This document shows positions 1-13,600 of a DNA stretch of 64,000 nt, in pieces (the stretch's first letter is position 1; each line of letters begins with the position of its first letter). Below the pieces are notes generated by a model, which worked only from the letters and a program-made list of their open reading frames with translations, made no database searches and was not told the origin of the DNA. Source of the DNA: Opisthorchis felineus (lineage: Eukaryota; Platyhelminthes; Trematoda; Opisthorchiida; Opisthorchiidae); the NCBI GenBank assembly GCA_004794785.1, contig SJOL01008365.1, positions 590,893-654,892 on the forward strand. The letters run 5' to 3'. Position numbers and translations under genes: made by a program.

Positions 1-346
1 GGACGTCTGGTGGTATCGAAGCAAGTCTCCTTTAAATAGAGCGCGTGTGCGAACAATAAAGGGTATTTCAAAAACTGAACAAATGAACGAGGTTAAAAAT
101 GATCAGGGATTGTATGTGTGTGTGAGAGATAGAGGAGTCAGATCACTGTGCTGTTTAAATGCATCTCACTTCGAAGTTTCTGTAGAATTTAGCACCGCAC
201 CAATGACCATGCAAGGTTTGCTGTATAAGTTATCAATGGTGATAAAGATAATTCGAGTGTAAGGAGCATAAAGTTGGATTGTGCCGACACTTCTGTTGAA
301 CTAGCATTGTGTTCCACTCGGTCGTCCAGTGGCTAAACGTGCATTG
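1..346. other. 3' flank of frizzled, probable 3' UTR
   Basis: Sequence immediately after the frizzled stop on the minus strand. I see no AATAAA or ATTAAA on that strand before the window edge, so the polyadenylation site probably lies outside. The short plus-strand frame here has no recognisable domain. Confidence 0.5.
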
Positions 347-1609
347 TCAGTTCAAATTGGCAGCTGCTTGGAACAAGAGGTTAGTTGGTGCAGCCAAACC
401 AGAAACATGTGAATTTGAGGCTCCAATACAGGGATCTCCGCGGGCTGGTAACTGAGGTCTAGAAGTAGTCGGCAACGGAGGTGGTACTGGAGATTCCTCG
501 CTCAGTGTGTCTGACATATGGGGTTCGATTGTCGACCCAACTTTTGCCTGGCTGTAATATCCGGGGGTGGTGGCGCTGGAGTGTTGATTTTCAACGCCGT
601 TGGTGTGTGAGATGGTTTCGACCATACAGGGTTCAATTGGGTAGTTGAGCTGAGTCCATCCATCAATCGGTGGATGCTTGTCTGTTGAACGGTAGTGATA
701 CACAGCGTAGGGATGTGAGTTGAGGGAATAAACGGGTGTCTCCTTAGACCGAGGATGGAATCGGACATTTTGGCGTTGGTCCGCAGGCAGAAAGTCGAAT
801 TTCATACTCGAAGGGACTTCCCCATTAGATTTCGTAAAGTGTAGACCTTTTTTCACTGCTGAACGAACTCTGGTAAATAAACGTGTCCATGGTTTGCAAC
901 CCTTAACTGACCAAGTCCAAAGGCTACAAGTAATCCCGGGTACAAGGGACATGAATATTCTAAGCATGAATATATCTGGGTTGGGTCCAACAACTTCCTC
1001 GGGCTTCCACATTTTGGGAGGGAAAGACAACGTTGAAGTTGAATCGATGGGTTTGTGTTCCGTGTCTCTAAGCCAAAGATCTCTACACAAATACTCATAC
1101 AAGTCACACATAGTTACGCACAAAATCGGGAGTAGATAGAGGAGACAGAACAGCCCTATCCGCCGTTCAAGTGGATCTGTAGAGAGGCAATAGTGTTCGG
1201 ATTTGTGTGCAAGGTATCCAGCTGCAACACTTTCGATGCGTTTGTTAGACTCTGAACGCGGAATTCCACGTTTAATAGAACACGACTGTTGTTTGGACGA
1301 CGCGGCACCTCCGTTGTTGGTGTCGTGCAGTAGGCGGCTGTTGTCGGTAATCTGAAATTCGCCACCTCCTACTGTTCCCGTGCCTCCTGTGGCCCCATAA
1401 GAGGTAGACGGGTTGCGCACAGTGCCAGAGTCCGGAAGGTTCCGTGAACGTCTAAGTCGCCTACGGAATAGGCCAAATAATAGACCGACTGACAAAGAAA
1501 TCAGTCCAGCAATTGTCACGATCGTTTCCGGACCCACCACAAAGACGCCCAATGCACGCGTGTTTTGGCGGCCAACACTGCAGACTGGGATCAGTTCATC
1601 AGCGTCCAC
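347..1609 (-). CDS. fz4-like: frizzled last coding exon: TM5-TM7 and cytoplasmic tail
   Basis: Encodes residues 602-1021 and ends at TGA (347-349). The acceptor is a pyrimidine-rich tract ending CCGCAG, cut between 1610 and 1609. The joined reading ...SRQ|VDADEL restores the FZD4-type segment between TM4 and TM5. VDADEL-IPVCSVGRQN carries the conserved extracellular cysteine. TM6 lies near 752-772 and TM7 near 813-836 (MLRIFMSL, then WTWSVK). Loop 3 is about 100 residues, rich in Gly, Ser and Thr with basic clusters. The tail has a proline-rich segment (SPVPPPLP, then PQLPARGDP) resembling SH3-type ligands. The open frame extends 29 codons upstream of the acceptor, but that part is intron. 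Confidence 0.92.
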   Translation of the reverse strand: MDADELIPVCSVGRQNTRALGVFVVGPETIVTIAGLISLSVGLLFGLFRRRLRRSRNLPDSGTVRNPSTSYGATGGTGTVGGGEFQITDNSRLLHDTNNGGAASSKQQSCSIKRGIPRSESNKRIESVAAGYLAHKSEHYCLSTDPLERRIGLFCLLYLLPILCVTMCDLYEYLCRDLWLRDTEHKPIDSTSTLSFPPKMWKPEEVVGPNPDIFMLRIFMSLVPGITCSLWTWSVKGCKPWTRLFTRVRSAVKKGLHFTKSNGEVPSSMKFDFLPADQRQNVRFHPRSKETPVYSLNSHPYAVYHYRSTDKHPPIDGWTQLNYPIEPCMVETISHTNGVENQHSSATTPGYYSQAKVGSTIEPHMSDTLSEESPVPPPLPTTSRPQLPARGDPCIGASNSHVSGLAAPTNLLFQAAANLN

Positions 1610-4600
1610 CTGCGGCCAGATGCAGATAAAAAAAGGGAGCTGTAAACATGACAGATGCACGAATAACACTATACACAACACAATCAAAAGTCTCACGTGA
1701 TCTCAATAAGTTGATTTGTTTTTATGAAAGACGTGTTCGCATAAACTTGATTCTCCTTGAAAACGCGTAATTATGACTTTCACAAGAGTAGAAAATTTAT
1801 TGTATCGTTTATTAATTGCAGTCCATTTGGAAAATAACAGAAAAAAGTGTCAGCTATGCGACAATTGATGAAATCGGTGGGTTCACCAAAATAATATATA
1901 ACCTATTTTCATCGTGTCCACAGAACTTCAAACTGTTATTGATGTGATCACGACGGTATTCACTAAGGTGTGGACGATAGTAAGAAAATCCGTAGTTTTT
2001 CACATCTCCACTCTCTTAACTTAAGATCCTCATATACAGGAACCAGCTTACCCTGAATGCATGCTGAATATCCAAGAGCTTTTGCGAATGAATACTCAAA
2101 CCAATAGAATTATCATAAAACACACACGCAAGTTGTGAAACACCAATACGGGCAGAATAATTTGTGGGTAGATTTGATCACTTCTAGGGAGAAAACGTTC
2201 TTTGTTCTTGATCACTGAAGTACGACATGACTCTCGGATAGTTATAACCGAAGATTCAGAAAATCTCTATGTAGTTTGTATCATCAATACAGTTCTCAAC
2301 TTCAACACTTAAGTCACGTTAAACATGTGATTATCCTCAAATACTCATCCCTCCACGAATCTTCAGTCTCTTCCGGTTTATCCAGCCAATCCCCTAACTA
2401 CACTTTTTGTTGAAATAACTAAAACTTTGTGACATAGAAGGTGGGTACGAACAGGCTATTATTTTGATAAATTGAGCTCTCGTCGAAACTGCCAACGGCA
2501 ACTGAAGGAATGTAGTTAGTTGACGTAGCTACAGTTAAAGCTGGCGACAAGTTTGCAGCTATAATTTCCAAAAAAAAAACTATTCTCTAATTCCAAATTT
2601 GCTCTCAAAACAACTTCAGAAGTCTCACGCTAACTCAAGCCAGGGAAAACTCCTCCTTTAGTCCTGAGTGCATGCTTAACACACCTGACTATACGAAACG
2701 TCTGGATAAACATCTTCACATCACACTTCCATTCCAGCTTCTATTGGTCGGATCAATTTGTTTGCAGCGTTCATTCAAAATTGAAAAAATGTAGGAAAAC
2801 AGATTGCCTACGATGAAACATAGTTGAGAAATCCAGAAGACTGGATACTACTGGGTAAGTTATTAAATTTATTGGCTAGGCATTTGAGTCGCACAACTAA
2901 ACAGGAGTCTGTTGCCCTTTTTTCCATACAGAAACCTGGAAGAAAGTTCCAGTCTGTAGACAACACATAGGTCGCAATTCTAACACCAGAATGTTGAAAC
3001 TGATCCGGTAACAGGTGAAATCAAAATAGCATTTATAAGTCAAATTCTAACTTCACAATTCTCGCCCCCATTAGCAACACGAAAGAAGACGTGCCGGCAG
3101 TACAAAATTACATGAATGTCCACATTTACGGTCTCAGGGTGATCCTTGATTGACCAAAAATCGATTGGCTGTCGAGTGAGGATCATACTTATGCCCCTAA
3201 ACTCAAAGAAATCAAAAGGAAATTGCGTCTACTATCTACTGACCTTGGTTAGGTATGCAGGCCAACACACATCTGAAGGCCTTTCCGAGGGTTAAAACTT
3301 GTCTCCTATAGATTGAAAAATGACCTACGTAGATAGTGAAATCGGCAAAGCAAGTTAAGTGGTACCCACTGGACTAAGTCAAACGGCCCCTAAATGAAGG
3401 CTTGGTACCTGAATTGAGTTGATGGTTAAGTTTGATCGGGATGTACCACTCCAGTATATGTCATCCATGTCCCAGTCTGAACATTTCTGATTATATACTG
3501 GTTGCCGACTTTGCGGCATTCAAGCCCTCCTGCATTGGAAGGATGAACAGAACACCATTAAATCAGGCCAGTACTTTGATAGGACACAATATATCTTGGA
3601 TGTCACGTCCTAAACATTTCAGCGCAGTATTCGGGGTTCTATTCCGGGCATTCTCTTTTGTTGCTTCCTCCGCTCTTATTAGACTTCGAGATTCTCCATC
3701 GTGAATTACTTGAAGCAGCAGTCCACAGGAGTCAAGATTTTATACGCAGAAATTTTGATATGTAATTTAGCGCGCTCTCAGAGTGTGAAGCGCTATTAAT
3801 CCCAGTCCACACTAAGTGTAAAACTCAGCACTTCTCAGAGCGTGAAATTGTATACTGCTGAACATGAAAAATAAGGCATCTGCTCAATTCTTATCAAGTT
3901 AACTGGAGATTTCGTCTTCAAATTTCACCTGACACCCCCGTTTTCCTTCTTCATGTCATCTACTTTATTGTTGAGCCGATTTCAATTGTATGTGCAGTCC
4001 TCCATACTATTAATTGCACTTGTTGCCTTTTTAGCACTTCTAGGCATTTCACTAACCTGAGAATTTGTCTTGACCAAGACTGTAATCAGAGAAGAACAGA
4101 TCTGATACCTAATCTACAACTTGAATTTTTTAGTAAGACCATTATCCACATGGTATATGATTTAACCCACTGGCGCGCATAGCTTTTATGAGGGGCGCAT
4201 ATTTAAAACTTTCCAAGCCTAGCATGTTTACTGTATGAATGTGACTGATTCCGTACAACCCAAATTGCTTTCCAGTTCCATGCAACAGTAGAAACAACAC
4301 TGAGTCTGATCTTCCTCATCTTACAGGTTGGGTGACAGAAAAATCATATTCTTGGGTGTATCTTGAAGCCTATTGAATCTATCACATCAGCCAATGCATA
4401 TACTACCGGCGGGTTTATTGCTTGTTTCTCCCACGTCCTGCTTCATTTATGTTTCCCTGATTAGTCATTTCATAAACATGAAAATAAGTAATTGTAAACA
4501 GCGTTATATTTGTTTAAAATCTCATCACTGATATCCACTAATTTGGTCCCGAGAGGGTCGAGAAACTGTTGATTCCCTGATGAATATAGTGTGCTGTTGC

Positions 4601-7600
4601 AGTTGTTCCAGATGAAAGAAAAACCCTCTTCTGTACGGAAGTGTTGCGGGAGGAGCGGTGTAATAGCGTTTTGACAACAACTGACCAATCAAGCGCATAC
4701 TTGCAGGTGTTTTATAGTGATGAACTTTGTTTACTGAACAGTGTTACTTGTTGACAGTCACATCGGCCACAGTTCCTGATAAAGAGATTCTGACAAATAG
4801 CATGTCCAGCCTGAAGTATCTTGTACCTTCCAGGAAGCTGGCTACTTACGTGGAGGTTTAGTTATTTTAGGTAGGACACTGAAAGAGAAACAATGATATC
4901 CGTATGCTGGCTGTGTAAACAAACCAATAGTGCACGAGTCTGTTGGCCACGATGTCAATGTTTTTACATACATGTGATGATAACGGTTCTCAGATAACAC
5001 CAAAAAGATGTCGTCCTTTTTCCGAAATATCGCATATTTCTGTAGTCGACATCGCAGAGTCCTGGTGCTTTCCAACGTGCTGCCTTTATACGACAAATGC
5101 GTCGCCACCAAAATGCAGGGTAGAACAGTTTTTGGTGGCTCAAACCCTACCCCACTATCTCGACTACTGTCGTCGATACTTGCCCAACTTGACAGTATCT
5201 CAGTCCTCATGCTTTCTTCGAGTGTCATGGAAGCTAGTTATCAAAAGGGTGTTACAGCTGAACGATCATTTATTCATTTATTTTCACTTCACACTGGCTT
5301 AGATAACTGCGGGAAGGTAGTGTGTCCTAAGTAGATATCCGATTTTGAGCGCTGCACCGCTGGCACAGCATTTTTCCACCAAAAACATTTTATCGCCATG
5401 GTTATCACCATAGTTGGGCATATTCACGGTAACGAAAAAGATGTACCGAACTTAAAGCATGCATACAAAATTCTATATAGGAGAGAGTTTGAGAAAATTA
5501 GCTATCTCTGACCTCCAGGTTATTTCAGACTTGCAAATATCTGTAAACTGTCCCCGGTTTCATCACTGTTAATGGAGATTTCTCCCTCTTTTGGAGTGGT
5601 CTTCTGGCAAGTGAGAGGATTTCCTTCCCTTACTCACCGTCTGACTTTTCGTCTGCACTACACAAAATCTGCCACACACCCACTTCGGTTTGGGCGCCAG
5701 AATCCGATTTTCATCTTACTGCTGTAACTAGTTGATTTACGAAAAATTTCCTCAAAAGGCGCAATGTTTCTGGGTACCACTCGGCCATCCGAACTGACAA
5801 GAGGTGCCATGTCATATGGATTCCTCCTACAGACAAAAGGTTGCGAACAAATCCGAACCGTTCATCCGACAACCCGGCCATCAAAAATTAATGCATCATT
5901 TATCTCCTCATACCAATGGTGAACGACGCAACAACAAACATCAAAATAAAACGTCCCCTCCTTTACCCATTTCTACATAGGAAGTCTTGACCGTTCGGCC
6001 GGATTCATGGGCAAGTATTAGGTCGCTGTTCTATTTCAAATATCAAAAGCCGGCTGCGCGAGGATTCAGGGAGGAGGACAGTCGAAGTGCGAGATACTAC
6101 TCCAGTAAAAGGCTACTAAACCAGTAGTAGTAAATTGTAATTAGTGTCTTCCGAACTCACCCATGTTACATATGCAGCCCAAGGAAACCGGAGCGAGGAA
6201 CAAATACAAAAACCTCAGCTACCAACATGCTGAAATGTCTTTCCAAGGCTGTTCAATCCCATATCAGGCAGTTTACGCAAATACTCTGACGCTTCACCAT
6301 TGATATTCAGTTTTTTAAAAAAAAAACCTGATTCACTCACTCCATCGTTTCTGTCTACTCTCCCTCTCTCTATATATATGTAAATATATGAGCTAAAAAG
6401 TGCTATACTGTATTCTGCATCTTATGAGAAAATGCCATCTAAGAATACCTCAAACAGTGGAACGGTATGGAGGTTCTCACTTTGTTTAGAGAGCACCTAT
6501 TGGAACAAACCGATGAAGCAGTTTTCACAATTATATTTTTTCCATATGTAAACCAGCCGCATTGGAAAATCCTTTACTAAGGAGAGAGAGAACGGTTTTT
6601 ATTCACAGAGCATCACTCCGTTACAAGCAGAACAACTACTACAGGAGCCGTTGAAATTGAATTTCTGACCTTGATAGCATCGCCCCCTTTAAAAATGAAA
6701 ATGAACCGAGTTCCTCTCGTGCAAAACACCGGAGGAAACGGGAGCCGGTTATTAGAATGTGGTTGAACGCAGCAAAAATAAATTTTCAGCCTACGCTAAG
6801 ACGGCTAGGTAGTTTTACTGACGGATTATCTAAGAAGCCATTTTTCCATTGGAAGAGACCAAAATTGCACTTTTCCATCAGGCTGAACAGAGCAATTAAA
6901 AGAATTCAGAATCATGTGTCGTTAAGTGTTTCCTATATGTAGGAACGAAGAATAAATCAAGAAGCCTTGGAACGAAGGCACAAATATCAAACTATACAAT
7001 CCACTTGAATCTCGTTCACGGTCACAACAAATTTTCACGCGTATTTTTGTAACTTTAGTTAAGAGTTTATTCATTGTCCTCCAAGAGTAATAGAAAGCAA
7101 ACCAAACTTCCGAAGAAATTGTCTGATTCCATATAGGTTACTAGAAAACAATGTTCGAAATCACCCTTTCGCCAAACGTCAGCAGTGAATCTAGATAAGT
7201 AAAAAAATGTCCCAAAACACGCTGCTAAAAGTATAATAATTTCCGTATCACTGCAAGTATCAGGCAGCGCGTGATATCTAACACCTGTCTGATAAAATAG
7301 CTTCTAACCCCGCTTGTGTAGATCAACCTTGGTAATCGGGTCACGATAGTAGAACTAAGATTGATCTGACTACGTAGTGTTATTCGTAAGCATTTCATCC
7401 AGGCAACATGGCACTTCCTGGTGCCATCTGGATGGTCTCTAACGAGTTCACCGAATGCTTTACAAACAGAGCCCTGCTTGGGGAGCCAATCCGTAGTCTG
7501 GAAAACCAGGGGGCAGCCTCTGTTCGGCTATAGAGGCTTTGTTTCGGTTGGGAAAGAGTCAGTGCCCGCGAAATGGTCTTCTTGAAGCGTTGCTTGCTGT

Positions 7601-10600
7601 AGCATTACCTCCAAGAGAGGGTACTACAGTATGAGCTGCCATTTCAGTCCCGACGGGCTCAGATACATGGTAGACTTCGTCATGGAGCGCTGGTCAGCGA
7701 GCAACTGCAGTACAGCCCTAAATTTAGCAACATATCGAAATACTGGTAGCCCGGGTGCATTAATTAGCTGTTGTTCAGATCAAATGCCAGCCAATCAACT
7801 GCTAAGCTTTAAATTGCAAAGGTGACCGTAGAATCGAAACAAAATCTTGAGATTCGTTTGTGAAGTGTTTTTAAATTTGAGCTAACAGTTTAATTTCAAA
7901 TGCCGAACACACCTTTTGAAACACCGTAATCTATTCCGTAAGTGAAAATGTCAAAGAAAATATCATGGCTCTAAGTTGAGTGGATGCTTGAAAGTTACAA
8001 CAAAATAGCTTTCAAGCAGCCAATCACTTTAGAAGTGTTTGCTACTTTTTAGCAACTGTATAAATTCGGACAAGGAGAGAGGAATTACTCACCCAACTGC
8101 TCCCTGACGATATCTCGTTAAATGGTGACAAAATTTTTGAAAGGAATTTGTCAAGTTGGGCAAACAGATTAATGATCACCTAATCCACAGCCATTAGGGC
8201 ACTCGAGCTACCAATATTACACTACACTGTAGGGATGTGGCGTTTCTCAAGTAGGGAAAACATAAAAGTCCCAGTGCAGTTCTCAAGAACCTATTTTTCG
8301 GACGGTTTCCTTAGATGAACCAAAAAGGGTCTATTTGCTGTTCGTTTCCAAATCCCACTATCCCTAACAGGTACGCCAAAACGACCATTGTGCACAACAA
8401 TATGTATGCAGGAAAATTAGGGTTCTGTTTGTGAATGCGTATATCTTCAAGCTTTTTGTTGAGTCACAGCGACAGAAGGAAGAACATTCTCGACAGTGAT
8501 TTCGACCTGTGACCACTGCCTCCAGCGTTGGTAGCCAAAGAAGCTCCTCCTTACTGAAACATCATCTCCAAAGATCCAATAAACCAATAAATGCCAACTC
8601 TGATATTTACTATGGAACACCAGGTTACTGTTTACCCTTTTCATTCTCCCACCAAGACCTAACAATTGCGAGACGGAAAACCCTGGAAGGTTATGCGTAA
8701 CGCGTGTCCAAGTCACCATTATTTGATCCAGCAGGATTATTTTGCCCAGAGACTAATAACTTGTGCCGAGCACCCCTTCTAGAACTTTCTGTCAACTCAA
8801 GAACAATTGCATAAACACGGAATTGATCATGAGATAAATTACTCAACGCCCTCAAAAGGGAGAGGTTGGATTCCACTGCCGTGCAGTAATACGAACCAAG
8901 GTATGGCCCCGCAAACTCTGCCACTCGAAGATGGTCGGCTAATACGACGTTTTTGATTATTTATAAGAAACTTATTCTCATAATGTGGAGAATACCTTAC
9001 GGATGAGTGTATTTCACGAAGCTTAAAACTGTGGTTCAATTAGAATATAAGGTTGACGGAAACTCGGGATTGCACCTACCTGGTGAAACCCAAGAACAGT
9101 GAAATCGGTCGTAGGCTGTCGAAGAATTTTTCGACCGTCTTGAGGTAATCATTCCTATGTTGAAGTGTGATGTCCTCCAAATGTTTGCTGTCAGCAATGT
9201 AGAGAAACTACCAAAAATGATCACTTGCCATCACACGTGGTGAGTGTATGTGTTTAGTTGATCCTAATCTTTTGGTAACAACTGGCAATCAGATTGCACT
9301 CAGCTTCGTTGTCTAGGTTGTTTACTGAGCCTTTCAGTCTCTCCGTACAGTCACCAAGGGCTGTTATATTGTCAGTGGAATTTCGATCCAAGACTTCGTC
9401 TCCTGGAAGGGGTTGGACACTAGCAGTGGTTTGACTGCCGATGTAAAGTTTTGTGGTTTGCCCTCATTACTTTCCACACCAGTGCATAGGATCTGTCACC
9501 AGTAGACGCAAAGCTATTTATCCAACTTAGTCGCCGGAATATAGGTTACAATTTCGAATAGACTATCCTCCATTGACTGGTAACTAACTGTCTAATTAAT
9601 TGATTGCTACGCGTGACGTATTCTTTAGCTGGCATGGGATACCGTAGTGAACGACGTGAAAAAATGCGCAAACATTGTCGACAATTCACGATCATTCAAG
9701 TGCGCGGTGTCAGAAAGGACATTATAATCACTTGAAAGAAGAATTGATTCTACTCTCACTAGGTTAAACACACAACAATTTCAGTAACCGGACGTGACGA
9801 AGCTTGTAAATCTAGCTCTGTGAACCGGTTTGCTTGCGTCTGTCAAGTTACTCCATGAAAATTTTTCAAGCCTACGCAACGAAGATTTCCACATAGGGCC
9901 AATTTCGGGTAGGTATATTAAGTAACGATTTCAAACACAAATGAATTATCGAAATACGCTCATTTGCAAACAAATTTGGTTTTGCGAGAGACTCACCTGG
10001 AACCCGGCTGAATCTCTCAAGTAGAACATAAGGTTGACGGAAACTCGGGGACTGCGCCTACCTGATGAGCCCTAAGAAGGGCGAAACCGGTCGTGGGCTG
10101 TCGAAGAATTTTCAGCAACCTTATGAGCAGTGTATTACGTCGATGCAAATGAATTATCATTTGATGTTTCACCCTGTAATTGAGGCCAGTCTGAGCTGAA
10201 AAGCGGAGAAGCACTGCACAGCTGTTTCCTCCTACTGGAAGTCATCATCTTAAGAAGTCCAATGGAGTGAGGAACACGACCTCTCGCTAGTAGTTTGAAC
10301 ACATACCCGGGTGGTAATGTGGTGAACTATTGGTAGCCCGGGTGAGTTTATTGGTTGTTGGGCTGTTGATCTGTTCGCCGAGCTTGGAAATTGGCTTGCA
10401 CCCAACTGCGCACTGATGATGTCTCCTCGTATGGTGACGAAACGTTTGCAAGCCAATTGCCAAGCTCAGCGAACAGATCGACAGCTGATCGACAACCAAC
10501 ATAGCCCGGTGGCCACAAGTGGCTGATCAGCAGTGTGATTGGTTGGCACTTGAAGAGTTAAACACCTAACCCGCACTTATTAATGTTTTGCCATTTTCAC

Positions 10601-13600
10601 CCTATTATGTTCCATTTATTACCGCGTTCATTTTTAACCGGACACTAGACAGTAGTCAAAAAGTTGCGTGAATGCTTGTGTCGTGTATCTCTACCACATA
10701 AGGAACGAAACTGATTCTCCTGACGGAACACACTATTCACACCAACAGTTTATCAGTAGCGTGTTCCATCGGAAAATATACTGCGTTATCCCGAATGTCG
10801 TATCCAAGGGAACGTGTGGCGGCCTGTATGCTGCGCATTCAGTTGAAAAATATCATATCATCGCTTAACTGCTCAATGATCGCGGGTTCGAAAGTCCCTA
10901 CTGGCGTTTCGTGAAATGCGCACTGCTGAAGGATATCAATAAGAATGAAGCAGCTGCAGAATGCTTCTTGGCTATCCAGCATGGACTAGTCTCACTTGGA
11001 GGATTGAAAATTACCAAATCTTTTCACACCACCGTCAAACATTAATTATCTAGCCCTACTTCAAGTTGGTGAGCGATTTACGCCCTGAAGTCATCGCTCA
11101 AACTACAGATAGTTTGAAACAAGTACAAGTAACTCTCAACAAACAGAGAGAAACATTACTGTTGATATGAGACAACTTGTTTCAGTTTAATCATAATAGT
11201 GGTGGTTTGCTACACCGAGAAACTTTAAGTACATTCGAGTGGAGAAGGATTTCGTGGCGTTTAATCCAACTTATATAATTAAGTTAGTGTCGACTGGGAA
11301 GTTCCCAGGAAGTGTTGAATTTGAAAAAAATGTTTAGACTGACAACATTATGGGAAAAAGCCACTGCTGGTAATCAAATTGAATGTATTTTAACAAAGAG
11401 TGACCGAGTTTACAGTCTATGTGCGGGCCAGCAAGCTTGCGTATGGGTGTACAAAAACTCGCGCAAACATTGCAGGTAAATCATCTTTGATTACAATCCG
11501 AGTGGAAATTAAAGCTCAACAGTTTTGCCTCATTACTACATAACGCCGGGCAGTGGACTGGCAAATACGGTTACAAGTGGGATACACGGTCAAAATATTT
11601 GCATAAAAGCAGTTTAGGCAGTAAACCGTAAGGTAAAAAGGCTGATTAAATCACTTAAACGGGGTTAATTAAGAATCGTAGTTGGTTGGCGAAGGTAATT
11701 CAGTGCTTTCACACGACTTTTTTGATGACACAGAGTTGGTGGGTGTAGTCGAATGTTGCCAGTGCGTTTCGTCGAACGACCTTGGGACGATATGGGGGCA
11801 CTCGATAAATCAGTCGGATTGACGACTCAGTCGGACTGATCCCGTGATATGTGTCGATCAGGTGTGCTACAGACACTCGTCACCCGTTTGCTTCTCCGGT
11901 TCCACAGCGTGTGAGCATGTGCTCAGCACTTCTTTGAGATATATGCAGAATCATCCAACCGAGGTGGCTTGTGGAGGAGTAGCAAAAGTATGGATATAAT
12001 CCCGGCAACAACTAGTGGAGTGGATCCTTAATTGAGCAGCATTGAAGGTCCTTCTTAACGAACTCATCAGTTTGGTAGTTTCAAAGCCACACATTTCGAA
12101 TTTAGAGGCTACTTTTCACGACCCAAGTCACTAATATGATTCAGTAGATTATATATATCAAGGGATTTAGCAAACAGAATATTGCCACCAAAATATTTGG
12201 GACGCCTATGGGATAAAACGCTTCTTCGAGATACCGTAGCGTACGAATGGGAACCTAGGTATAAAAAACCCTTAGTATTTCTAACGCACTGATACCCTTT
12301 ACAAAAGACCAACTTTGTGCGTAATCCACCGATGAGAGCATGAATTATTCTAACCGGATTTTGTGCCAACCATTCCCGTTTGACGACGAACACCCAGCGT
12401 GAATCAGCTCTCGATCGGAAATCGACGGAAGTAAGTAGCACACTTTAGGGATTGCTTTCGTTATGCAACTTGTACAAATGAAACCAAAACCTGCCAAGCG
12501 GACCAGAACACTCGAGCTCCACGGTCTGAGGCGATTTTCACCTACCAACGAAGGCCCAGCTACCTAAATCCATTTGCAAACAAATTTGGTTTTGCGAGAT
12601 CTTCACCTGGAATCCAGCTGAATCTCTCGTTTGTGATGTTTTCAGGCTACCTCTTTAGCTGAATTGGCTACGCTTGTTTACGTCAGCAGATTGCAGACTG
12701 AGAGTGAATTTCACTCAGAACTCAGCTAGATGGTGAGAAAATTCCTTGTTCCTAGAAAATTTCCGGAAAAATAACAAAAAACTTCGACTTCACGTCATCG
12801 GCTGTTAGTATTAAATGAGCATTTAAAACTTGAATCCCGTTGCAACTTGGTGAGCCTTGTTCAGCCATTAATATATGTTTGCCAAGTGACCTCTAATGAG
12901 TACCAATAAAAATAGTCCAACACCAAGCAACGGCATAGTTTGGGTGTCATTTGCATAGTGTGCAGATAACACCAAGAACAGATTACCGGAATTGTGGTTT
13001 CGTACGTAGCACCCATTAAAGCAATACTTCATATTAATATTTTTTCTTACAAACAGGCCTTTTTCTCGCATGATTTTCGTTTGCAGCTTTCCAAGTTTCA
13101 CACAGATCAGCCTAGAAGTTTGGCTGCTATGACATTATTGTATTTTCTTCGAGTCCTGCCGTATGAATTTTCCAACTACGTCCTGTTTTTGTCCTTCTCT
13201 GGAGTAGAAAAGGTGCAATGAGAGCACAACGCTACTCAAGCACCAACTCAGTGGATAGCTTCCCTGATGCATTTCGCAGGATTTCAGGACAAACCGAGAC
13301 TGTTGCATCACAATAACATGTTCAGTGGTCACCGCCAAAATTACAGATATCAGAAAGCAATCAGTAACAGTGATCATGCTCTCTGGAACGCAGTTCATCC
13401 CATTGCTTCATAATGTCTGATTCAGTAAGTATTAAGATTGCCGTAAGGACTACTGTTGGGCTGACAGGATGGTAAGTTTTACAGCACTCTTATCAGTCGG
13501 TGGATGATCATCACGGACCTGAGAAAATCAAAAGTCTAACTGAAATTGAGCAGACTCGATCACTGCTCTCATATTAAGGCATCAATCAGTCAAATTTGCT

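Noticed and set aside
894..1139. Plus-strand open frame opposite frizzled exon 2
   Set aside because: Shadow of the real minus-strand coding exon.
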